Source of the DNA: Dendrobium chrysotoxum
Lineage: Eukaryota; Streptophyta; Magnoliopsida; Asparagales; Orchidaceae
Length of the DNA: 64,000 nt
NCBI GenBank assembly: GCA_019925795.1
Contig: CM034311.1
Span: 16,622,926-16,686,925 of the forward strand
Direction of reading: 5' to 3'
The position numbers and the translations under genes were made by a program. This document shows, piece after piece, positions 45,134-54,990 of the stretch (within the stretch, counting starts at the first letter, position 1; the number at the start of each line of letters is the position of its first letter). The notes under the pieces were generated by a model. It saw nothing but the letters and a program-made list of their open reading frames with translations. It searched no databases and was not told where the DNA came from.

Positions 45134-46595
45134 TGTGGAAATCAAGGTCAAAAATATACCTAAGTATATGTATCAAATCAAGTAATAAAGTGATATAATA
45201 GAGTGTCAAACTCATGAGGAAGTATGATTTCATACAAATAACTACTACCGTTTACTCTAATTATAAAATTATCCTACTGAAATAAAAATATTAGTTATGG
45301 AGATTCAATCACTGACTAAAAATAATAAAAATAATAGATATAATATTTAAATAAAGTATTTTAGATTGTCGAATACAAATTGCATTTCATTCATAATGAG
45401 ACTCTTATTCGTAAATATGATTCAGAGTATATGTATCCCTAGTTCTCTATCAAGCTTATAGAGGTGAAAAAGATATATGCTAACCTCTTACAGTTATATC
45501 CTCTTAAGAATCTAGCTTATTTATATTCTATGTCTAGGTATGCAAACATACTAATTCAGTATTTTTGGTTGTTATTGCTTTCCTTTATTGAGGCTATACA
45601 TCGCACTATGTTTTAATTACATATTTGGACACTCTGTGCATTAATTAAAAAGTGAAAAAATATTGAAAATATTATTTAATTTTATAACACAAGAACCTTC
45701 ATTAGTACTTTATATGTTCTCTATATCATTAATTTAAAAGTAGAAAATTAGCCATACATGGAAGAAAAGATAATCAAACTAGTTTTTATTGAAATCATGA
45801 AAGAACAAAAAATAAGGGAGTGATATAACTAGGAAAGATCAATGTATCTCCTCTATACTCCTTCCTCCATAATGTATATAGTTGCTCAAACAAATATTGA
45901 CTAAACACTATGATGATTGTATCTAGCACTTATCTAGTCTCCCTCAGAATTGACTCTAGGAGGGATCTAAAGAAGTACTATGAAAATACTGAAATTAAAC
46001 AAGTGACTGAACTCTCTTACAAATATAACATCACTACTATTTATAGGATAACACAAAAATAGCAAATGGCATTGGGGTGCTTGAAAGAGCAGAGCTATGA
46101 CACCCATGGCACCCTTAAAATGAATTAACGCTTCGGCACTAGAACTTCTGCACTACCAGGATACTTGCTAATGTTGAACGGTTACTTAGTGAACAGTCGC
46201 GTCTCTTCACTGGCAGATCGTGTTCTTTGGAAGTTACAATTTCTATGCTGCAACACTGATGACTCTTGAATGTTACTGCACTTGATGGCAGATTTGGCAC
46301 CAAGCTATGATAGATTATGCCGCTGTAACATTTAATTTAAAGAGCACAGCGTTGCCAACCTGACCATTTTGACGCCGCAGTCCTTAAAGACAGTAAACAT
46401 GGTGCTGCCATGTTCAAGTGTGGCGCTTCGGTGGTGTGGAAGATGGCGTTGTGGCATGGAATTGTCGAATGCCGTTACTCTATACTCTACTTTAGATTTT
46501 CTGCCATTTTTGAATTTTTTCCTACACATAAATCATTAAAAAAACACATTTAAACAGATAAAAACACAAAAATATAACATAATTTACACTTATCA
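45134..46595 (-). mobile_element. Athila-like LTR, probably solo or truncated
   Basis: On the minus strand it runs from TGATAAGTGTAAATTATG to TTGATTTCCACA, 1462 bp with TG/CA ends. A TTTACTCTAATTATAAAATT block (plus strand 45254-45273) and a GATTTATGTGTAGGAAAAAA block near its start fit Athila-type LTRs. The flanks (AGATT and CTATC) do not match, so the ends or a later deletion are uncertain. Neither a PBS nor a polypurine tract lies next to it. Confidence 0.45.
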
Positions 46596-47349
46596 CTATC
46601 CGACCAAAACCTTGCCATTATACATTATTTTAGAATCACCCCTTCAATTCTACCATATATTAACCCTTTTTTTTGGGATTTCATCAATAATTAAAGAACA
46701 CTTACAACACACCAATCGATCACTATTTTTCTAATTAAAAAATGTGATTCACAATATTTTTATAAAAAGGCTAAACATGAACACACTACCTATCATCCAC
46801 CAAATCTTCTGTTGATTATATAGGAGCATTTGGATCCTAAATTGATAATGAAGACATCATACTTTACATACTTAATGGTTTACCACCCATCATATTAATC
46901 CTTAAAACTACTATGGACATGAAACCCACTAAGATTAGTCTAGATGACATATATTTACTACAGTGTAGTGAAGAGTTTAACATAAACAATGCATAAGCTA
47001 AAGACCATTCCATGATATACTATCAGATTGCTCTTTCTAATACCAATGGCCGTGGAGCTCATTCTAGAAGAGAACATGGCTGAAAATGTCTTTTACAATC
47101 AATGTGGTCTCGCTTCACTTTGCAAAGGCAATCAAATCTCTTTAACAAAATGACCTACCTATAAATTTGAAGGAAAATGAGACATACTGCCATCACCTTT
47201 TAGCGCGATTGCAATCTTTTGTATAACTCCTCATAATCCACAACTGTAGCAACCAAATTCTTCACAAAGTCTCAACTAATCAATAAAGATTGCTATCAAG
47301 ATATAAGAGCATCTACACAACTAACACAGTCATCAATCAAATTCAACAT

Positions 47350-48138
47350 CACTACAAGAAAATCACCTTTTTTCGGCGGAATTTTTGGCAGAAATTGATC
47401 AATTTTCGGCGGATTTGGAATTTATCGGCATCTTTCAGGCGAAAAATTTTCTGCCATTAAAACCTGCATAGGAAAAATATTTTCGGCGGTCTTTTCCAGG
47501 AGACAAATATTTTCGGCGATTTTCTGACGGAATAAAACTGCTGGAGAGTAAAAAAAATATTTTAAAAAATAAAGATGCCTGCCCGCCCAGCCACCCACCT
47601 ATACTGCTCGATGCACGCCTGCGCTGCCTGCCCGGCTACTCGCATGCCCTCCCTCGCTGCCCATGTTGCCCGCATGCTGCCTGCCCGCAATGCCTGTTCG
47701 GGATTCGAACTGAGTCCAAAAATTAATTCTTAGTCCCAACCATTTTGCTGGAAGGGCAAATATGCTAAAATAATAATAATTATTTATTTAAACTATAATT
47801 ATAAGAAAATTATATTTAAAAATTAATTTAAATAAAATATTAAAGTTAATAATGAATTAAATAAGTTATTAAATTAAAAATTAATTAAACTAAGTTATTT
47901 AACTGATAATTAATTAAAATAAATTAATAATTAATTAAAATAAACTATAAAATTATTAATTAATTAAATTATGAATATATGATTTTTTAAAAATTATTAA
48001 AATCCGCCGGAAACGCCACTGGAAACAAAACCGCCAGAAAGCCGCCGAAAATTCTTTCGAAAAATTAGGCTGCTGGAAAATAGACCACCAGAACGCCGAC
48101 AGAAAAATCCGTCGGTAATGAACGATTTTCATGTAGTG
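47350..48138. mobile_element. Non-autonomous CACTA element
   Basis: Ends CACTACAAGAAAATC and, on the other strand, CACTACATGAAAATC. Flanked by CAT on both sides (47347-47349 and 48139-48141), the 3-bp target of En/Spm-type elements. Subterminal regions carry repeated TTTTCGGCGGATTT-type units in inverted orientation (47375-47530 and 48000-48120), the usual transposase-binding arrangement. The middle has a C-rich stretch (47575-47700) and an AT-rich half. No transposase frame. It splits the Ale-like Copia reading. Confidence 0.93.
47697..47751 (-). other. tRNA-like pair of pol III boxes inside the CACTA element
   Basis: On the minus strand, CCAGCAAAATGGTTGGGAC (A-box-like) is followed by AGTTCGAATCCCGAA (close to the B-box GGTTCGANTCC). 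The total span of 55 bp equals the normal A-to-B-box span of a tRNA gene. The anticodon arm and acceptor stem do not form a convincing tRNA. Confidence 0.4.
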
Positions 48139-49293
48139 CATCCTAAAGCATATTGTGGAACATAGAAAGTGGTAGTAGGTAACAAAGTTTCTCTCCCTAA
48201 AACCAATAGTGGACAATGTTCTATAACCATTCCTGTTCCTAATCATAAACTTCATATTCACAATGTTCCACATGTTCCTGCTATTTCCCAAAATATTCTT
48301 TCCATTAATAAACTGATTTCTCATAATGAATGATTTATTTCCTTCAAGTCACAATCAAATACACCTTGACTAATCATGTTATCTTCTTGGGTAAAACAGT
48401 ATTATCCTTTATCCTACTCCTTCCCATGGGCTCAGTCCTTCATCACTAGCTCTTCATGCCTGATCATCATTTACATCACTATGGCATAATCGCCTTAGTT
48501 ACCCTCATAACTCATTTCTATCTGCCTTCTCCAAGAATAAATATATCTATGTATTTCCTTTTAATTCTACTTTTTCACCTCATCTAATTTAGCTAAAAGT
48601 AATAAACCGCCTTTTTTTAAGAAATCAATCTATAATTCCAAACTTTTAGAACTAATCCACTCCAATGTTTGAGGACCATCTTTGGTCCCTTCTCTCAATG
48701 ACTTTAAATACCATGTGTTATCTATCGATGACTTCTCTCTTATTTTCAAAATTTTCATATCCATAATAAATATAAAAAATGCAAAAAATTATTCAATTCA
48801 CTACTTAATTCAAGGATCATTTAATAACTCTCATATTCAATAGAGAGGGAGAATACATTAACCACATCATACACAATTTCCTAACCTGTCATGGTAGTAT
48901 TCATCAACTCAATTTCTCTCCCTTATACTTCTAAACAAAATGGCATTATGGAAAACAAACATTGATATATCATTAATACACCCAACCCATTCTTCATGAG
49001 GCCCATCTACCACTTCATTTATGGGTATATGCTCTTTAAATAATTAACTACTTTATCAATAAACTACCTTCAATAAACACAAAGATGAATACTCCCTATC
49101 AACTATTATACAAAAAGATCCCTACTAATTTTCATCTCAAAGTCTTTTGTTTCTTTTACTTTCCCTGGCTATACATAAGCTTTAAATAAATTATCACCAC
49201 ACTTGACCCAATGTGCCTTTATTAGGTACTCTTCCTCTCACTCGCTGTCATCTTTGACAAATATACATATCCCTACAAAACACTATTAACCTA

Positions 49294-49751
49294 AAAAATA
49301 AACTCAACTTTGGGTACAACATATGATAATAATAGGCATATGATCAAGAATCAATTTAGAAATAATAAATGTTACATATAGAAGCAATAAAATCTATAAA
49401 TAGTAAAATAGTACAAAATAGAAGCTAGTAAAATAGTACAATGTGGAAACCAGTAAACTAGTATGGGTGTCAAATCAATAAAGCAGACGTTGTATTAATT
49501 CTGTTAATAATAAAGAAATCATATAAAGAGATAAAATTAAAGTATGAGTAAAGACTATCAGAATCTTATTAATGCAGTAAAATAATATAAGAGTGTACAC
49601 ATATTATCCATGTATTCTATATCACTATCAAATCAATATCTTAATCACATGGTCAGTATATCATGTGTTTAGTATGTCACATGCTCAATATTAATATAGT
49701 GAATTAATAATAATAATAGTAACAGTGAATTAGTAGTAGTATCAATAATAG
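49294..49751. other. AT-rich block interrupting the Ale-like Copia, left part
   Basis: Rich in AATAATAATAGTAACAGTG-like runs. No coding frame. It ends with AATAG (49747-49751), the target duplication of LTR-A, and continues at 57869. Confidence 0.5.
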
Positions 49752-50474
49752 TGAAAGTTCGATAAGGATGTTAAGCCTAAATGAACTTGTCCCTAGGTAC
49801 ATCAAGAGAGGGGTGAATCGGTGAACTTTAAAAAATATTTCTTACTTCGAAAACAAATATGATATTTTTAGATTTTTTAGTTATTAAAAATAACAATTTT
49901 TACTAGATACGGAAGTGAATAATTTTATCAAATTCAAACTAATGATGATAATACTCTAATCAGTAGAATGAAGTATTAATCACTAATTTTCACAAAGTAA
50001 TTATCACCGAAATAAAGTTCAAAAAAATTAAAATGCAAAAGTAAAAAATCAGAACAAATACACTAGAGATTTATAGTGGTTTGGTAAAATATTGACCTAC
50101 GTCCACTCCTTGGAGTCCTCCACTCCGAGTATTACACTATCACAATAGTGTCTCTCCTTTTGCCCCCACAATAAGGTGAAGAAGCCCTTACACAACTCAC
50201 TTACACAAAATTAGGTGCACGGAGAACCGAAAGCTTTGTCACCCTCTTAGTGAAGGCAACAGACCTTAAATCTTTTCGTCCCTCTTCGAGAAGGCAGAGA
50301 ACCTCAAACTCCTTTCTCATCCTCCTAGTGATGGTAGAGAACTACAAACTCCTTTCTTACCCTCATGGTGATGGCATAGTACTATGTCCTTGATCTGAAG
50401 AACTTCTTCACAAAGCCACCCAAGAACTAGATAGGCACTTGGAGGAACAAGGCAAGACACTTGCTTGGAGCAAC

Positions 50475-52279
50475 TGAAAGTATAAGATGCGACAAGAGGG
50501 AGGATGAATTGGTATTTTAAAAAATAAATCCTAACCATGAGTTCTAATTTCTTAAAGGATTTTTTAGCTTTTTAAAATAATGATTTAACTAGTCAAATGC
50601 AAAAGCTGACGATTCATTCACAATTACAATACTGATGATAAAATTCTAAATGTCACAATGGAAAAGCTAAAATTAGATTTTTCATCAACCATTTATCATA
50701 AAAAATAAATGCAAGAAAAGTAAAATGTGAAAAATGAAAAAGTACACCAAAAATTTTTATAGTGGTTCGGTCACTTGACCTACATCCACTCCCCAGAGTC
50801 CTTCACTCTGAGAGTTGCACTATTAAAAGTTGACTCTCCTTCTGCTCTCTCAATAAGGTAGAGAAACCTTTACAAAACTCACTTTCACCTTCCCCGATGT
50901 GGCGGAGTGCCGGACACTATGTCACCCCCTGGTGATGGCAGCAGACCTTCTCCTTTTTCTCCCTCCTGGAGAAGGCAGGGAGCCTCAAGGACATTGACCT
51001 AGAAGCCTCTCTCCCTAAAGAGCTTCCACAAGACTCACTAAGGTTATAGGAGGAGCAAGCGTGCAGCTAGCTCGGAGCAACCGTGTGATCCCCTCACACT
51101 CCTTCTCCCTTACGCTCAAGCTCACCTTCTCCTTCCTCTCGTGAACCTTGGATTTCTTCAAAAGCTCCCTCTCAAGAGTTTCTTTAGTTATCACGTTCCT
51201 CTTCTTCACACCTACTTCTTGGAAGAATAATTAAAAATTTATTTTTATATTAGGCTTCAAAAAACTCTAATTATTCAATTTAGTTGACACTGTCCGTATA
51301 GTATGATCTAATATCACACAGTATGATCAGTTCAACATTAGTTCCATCTAGTACGAAGGGAGAAAAATAGTTCACAAATTTTAAGCACATCATACAGTAC
51401 GATCAAGAGATCGTATTGGACGATCATTTTATTTTCCATTGTTCATACGGGATGACTTATGGGATGACCAAAAATAGTCTCTGTAAATCATCCCGCACTG
51501 TACACTTCGTAAAGTATGAATAGTTTAATTTAGTTCATCATCCTATATGATATAAATATCGTTCGGGATGAATAGTTCAAAAAGCTATGGTTTCATTTAG
51601 TATGATCTATGCGACGACCAAAATTCATCTCTATAGTTCGTACAGTATGATTCATATTATATAGTATGAATAGAAGTCATTAAGAAGCCACACTTTAATT
51701 ACCTGATTACGGGGGATAATTTTCATAAGATTTTAAATGATCGTATAGTATGATTAATATCATACAATATGATTAGTTCAAAAAACAAATTCAAAATCTT
51801 ACCTAAATTATGTTGGCGACTAGGGTTTCAATGGGAATAAATCATATAGTACGATCACAATCGTACAGTATGATTAGTTCACAAATTAATTATCTGAATC
51901 ACCCGTTAAGCCTATGTTTTGATGACAGATCGTACAATATGATTAAAAATCATACAATACGATTTTCTTTAAAAGAAATTTCATTCAAGAAGGAAACTCT
52001 CCCCCTATGTGTGTGTGCATGATCACCCAATTTGCATATACTCTTTTGTGACAGACTCAAAAAATAAAAAATAAAAAATATACAAAGTATAAATTCTTTT
52101 ACATCCTATTCTACTCAGTCTTGAGTCTTCAGTAGTCTTGAGTGGTGTGTATGTTATTTGAAATATTATTACTTATAGATAAAAAATAACATCTATATTT
52201 TTCAAGGAAGAACATAATAATCTAGTCAATATTATTCATCATCATCAAAATAAGATACTAAGGATCCTGGATTACAATA
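50475..52279 (-). repeat. 3' LTR of element B
   Basis: 1805 bp. On the minus strand it begins TATTGTAATCC (the other LTR has TGCTGCAATCC, so TG is mutated here) and ends ACTTTCA. The U3-side half (about 51290-51985) has many GTACAGTATGAT-type palindromes. Confidence 0.88.
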
Positions 52280-52297
52280 ATCTCTCCCTTTTTGATG
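52280..52297 (-). promoter_or_regulatory. Polypurine tract of element B
   Basis: On the minus strand CATCAAAAAGGGAGAGAT lies against the 3' LTR edge, the expected primer for plus-strand synthesis. Confidence 0.7.
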
Positions 52298-52783
52298 ATG
52301 TCAAATAATATTCTCTAATAGGCAAGATAAATATTATTTCTTCCTCAGCTCCCCCTCATTAGATGATGGATTTTAAAAGATGGGAGGATTTTCAAACAAA
52401 ATGTTTTTTTTTAATTTTAAATTTTTGTTATTTTTTTATTTTTAAAAAACATAAATAAAATATAACCCGATTAAAAGTAACATAACATAATAAAATAAAT
52501 ATACTTAGCTTAAAAAATAACATAGCATACAAACAACAAGAAAATAGAACTTCTCTCCCTTTTGACATCACCAAAAAGAGGAGTATACACAAATGATGAA
52601 GTACAAAAGTACAAAATAAAGAAAGACATAACAAATAAGCAAAAGCTACTAGTAGTTTGGATCCTGATCAGGTGGTGGTGGTGGGAGTGGTGGAAGAAAG
52701 TACTGATGGATGGATGCAAATTGATGATATATCATGGTGAATAGTTCTCCAAACCATCACATATCATCTTCGTGTTGTCATTA

Positions 52784-53753
52784 TTATTGGTAAATGTGGT
52801 AGTCCAGCTGAGTTTCAAGGAGATCGAGCTGCTGAACAATATCATCCTGAGGGTAGGCAGGTGTAGGTGGTGGTATCGATGGTGGTGGAGGTCCTCCTGC
52901 AGGAGCAGCTTCCCCTTCTTCATCAAAATCCGAATTAGCATGCTCTTTCCCCCGATGGAAAAGAGTACAGAATGTGGCGTCTGTGTAAAAGATAGGAAGA
53001 TTATCAGATGGAATAGGATAGCTGAGTTGATATTTTGCATCGAGGATGTATCCTATGATATATCCTAAGGCAATATTTTGTTTACGTCTGGAATTGGGAT
53101 ATTGAATAGCAGACAAGTTATAAATATAGTCTAAGATCATTTGGGCTTCATCAAATTTGGTGGCTGACATGATTAAGTAAAGTGACTACAAATAGAAGTG
53201 GGGTAATGTGTATGTGATCGCTAGCTTTTGGTATAATAGATGTTCGGAGAATGTGCTGAATAATTTGAGCATTTTGAGTTAGAGTTTGGACAAGTGGTAG
53301 GTGTTGGTTTGTGGGCACATTCCTAAGCAACATATTAACAGAGGTCAAATCAAAATCATTTGTGAGAATAGACTTGGGATGAGGTCCTTCGGTAGAGATT
53401 CCAATATATTCAGCTAGATCGGCTTAAGTGATTTTGACATTTCGTTTGCATACAAATGAGGTCAAGGTGGTGCATTTAAAATTTATCCGAAGATTTGCTA
53501 AAAATTTATATAGAAGTCCAGAGTGAAAAGGGAAGGCTAGACTAAGAAGAAACTGGAGAGTGGTGGAGGTAAAAAGGTTCATAACCTCAAAATTTAAGGT
53601 GGCTTAGTTTAGCATGTGAGATGGAGTGATATTTGCCTCTTTGAACTTATTGTAGGATTTTTCATTGACAGTGGAGAGAAAATAATTATCGAACCGATGG
53701 GAGGAAGAGGAGCTCCCCTTGATCAGTCTACCATGTTTGCTTCCACCAGCCAT
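52784..53753 (-). pseudogene. Extra ORF of element B (non-gag/pol), broken
   Basis: A coding region of about 320 codons between the RNase H remnant and the polypurine tract, same strand as pol. The start at 53751-53753 reads MAGGSKHGRLIKGSSSSSHR, then FDNYFLS and NKFKEANITP. Later blocks are LYKFLANLRINFKCTTLTSF and VCKRNVKIT, a stop, then ADLAEYIGIS, IIQHILRTSIIPKASDHIHI and YPNSRRKQNIALGYIIGYIL. The end is acidic and Pro-rich (PPPPSIPPPTPAYP). Two stops and a frameshift near 53160 break it. No RT, gag, protease or integrase motif. The arrangement (small-residue start, FYANL-like, LTSFVRG-like, LP(R/K)-like blocks) recalls the 'putative plant transposon protein' domain annotated in many plant genomes. 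That resemblance is from memory and unchecked. Confidence 0.6.
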
Positions 53754-53827
53754 TGGACAGAAATATTGAAGGGATGAGAGATTTAAATAGGTTAAGAGTG
53801 AGTTGAGCAAATGAAACCCTCCAATTT

Positions 53828-54300
53828 ATAGATTTTTTGGATGATCGTACAGTACGATATGGATTTATACAGTACAATCAAGTGAATTAATTCGTCTGGA
53901 TGACTCATCAAAAAAATCAATCAAATCATACAGTACGATCTGTATCGTACTGGACGATCTAAAGAGATTTCATTCATCCCGAGGGATCATTGGTACTACC
54001 TTTGACAAAAGGTATTGTACAGTATGAACAGGTGTTCGTCCAGTATGAATAGCAATTATGATCGTACCGGCTGAGTTTAAATTCATCCCAATCTAGTTTG
54101 ACACGTGGATCGTATCGTACAAAGAGAGGAATCGTATAGTACAATAATTAATAATGTGTATCGTATAGTACGAGTGGTGGTTCATATAGTATGATGTATA
54201 TATCTGCAAGCAAATATGGACAGTTGATGGAATTATGGGTTATGATTTGTGCATTTGTAAAGATCGTATAGTATGATTGTGTATCATATAGTATGATATA
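53828..54300. repeat. Palindrome array (ATCGTACAGTACGAT type) inside element B
   Basis: About a dozen full or decayed copies lie in the non-coding stretch directly upstream (in the element's direction) of the extra ORF, for example near 53835, 53928, 53947, 54150 and 54264. Same motif as in element B's LTRs. Confidence 0.75.
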
Positions 54301-54351
54301 AGAAAAGTTTAAGGTTTTGGTGTCAGTAAGATGTGTGTGAGATGATTATAA

Positions 54352-54367
54352 CCCCCCCCCCCCCCCC
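54352..54367. repeat. C16 homopolymer
   Basis: Sixteen consecutive C, followed by CT-rich sequence. Likely unstable and a candidate for length error in the assembly. Confidence 0.9.
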
Positions 54368-54485
54368 TCCCCTTTTTTAAATTTCCTAACAAATGACAAT
54401 AAATGAAAAAACACATGAAATTTTTAAAAGACACAAATAAAAAGATGCTTTCAAAATTTTTTTTTTATTTAAAAATTTTCTTGGA

Positions 54486-54931
54486 TTAAGCATGAATGTC
54501 TATGACACCCAATTTTGTCCTCAAGGTGCTAAAGGTGTCATAAGCTAGTAGTTTTGTAAATATGTAAGCCAGTTGATCTCCTATAGCTATATGGTGTAGT
54601 TCGACATCTCTCTTACCTACATGATCTCTTACGAAGTGATGCCTAATATCTATATGCTTTGGGCGTGAGTGTTGAATTAAATTTTTAGATATGAAAATTA
54701 CACTAGTGTTGTCACACATAATTGGGATGGTTCCCACATGTAGTCCAAGATCTAAAAGTTATTATTTTAATCATAAAACTTGAGTAATATAACTTCCTAC
54801 TGCTATATATTCTGCTTCAGTAGTAGAAAGGGCTACTGAAATTTCCAAAAGTCAAATAGTATATTATCAAATAAGGGTGGATATGTTATTGAATAAATCT
54901 CCATAGTGTTACGATTACCAAAATGTGTCAT
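54486..54931 (-). pseudogene. gag start joined to RNase H end (internal deletion) in element B
   Basis: Read right to left. ATG at 54929-54931 opens a gag N-terminus like that of Copia element 1 (MTHFGNRNTMEIYSITYPPLFD, then a DFWKF-like end). At about 54838-54845 the sequence jumps to the C-terminal part of Copia RNase H (SVALSTTEAEYIAVGSYITQ), in a different frame. After stops near 54765, MCDNTSVIFISKNLIQHSRP, KHIDIRHHFVRDHVGKRD and GDQLAYIFTKLLA run to the stop at 54486. Capsid core, zinc knuckle, protease, integrase and RT (roughly 3.5-4 kb in a normal element) are missing. The join falls within a few bases, with TTTCAG/TAGCC at the junction. Confidence 0.9.
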
Positions 54932-54976
54932 AGATCATATATTTCTAAGTTTTCAAAAACACTATTTTGAAACCCC

Positions 54977-54988
54977 GCTTTGATACCA
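54977..54988 (-). promoter_or_regulatory. Primer binding site of element B
   Basis: TGGTATCAAAGC on the minus strand, two bases from the 5' LTR at 54991. tRNA-iMet type with one substitution. Confidence 0.85.
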
Positions 54989-54990
54989 CT

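Larger units (their letters stand above)
46790..49293 (+). pseudogene. Ale/Retrofit-like Copia: gag, protease, integrase fragments
   Basis: Plus-strand Copia polyprotein, heavily decayed and interrupted by a CACTA element (47350-48138). Gag tail 46850-47090: NEDIILYILNGLPP, then TKISLDDIYLLQCSEEFNI and NTNGRGAHSRREHG, as in Ale gag. After the CACTA element, 48150-48360 gives the protease-distal block VSLPKTNSGQCSITIPVPNH, KLHIHNVPHVPAISQNILSI. The zinc-finger region of integrase is hinted at by LWHNRLSYPHNS near 48480. The core follows with LLELIHSNV and IDDFS (about 48640-48740). A late integrase block KLSPHLTQCAFIRYSSSH lies near 49170-49240. Many stops. RT and RNase H of the same type and strand occur at 60670-64000, so this is probably the first half of one split element. 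Confidence 0.8.

Noticed and set aside
45134..46595. Missing half of the Athila 5' LTR that ends at 20372
   Set aside because: The terminal sequences differ (CATAGCCCCCATCA versus TTGATTTCCACA), so they appear to be different subfamilies.
51290..51985. CRISPR-like array
   Set aside because: The repeated palindromes are irregularly spaced, diverged, and lie inside a plant LTR; no spacer regularity or cas genes.
52428..53068. Several overlapping ORFs on both strands around the extra ORF
   Set aside because: Frame shadows of the extra ORF and AT-rich sequence; only the minus-strand frame continuing from 53753 has consistent protein-like blocks.
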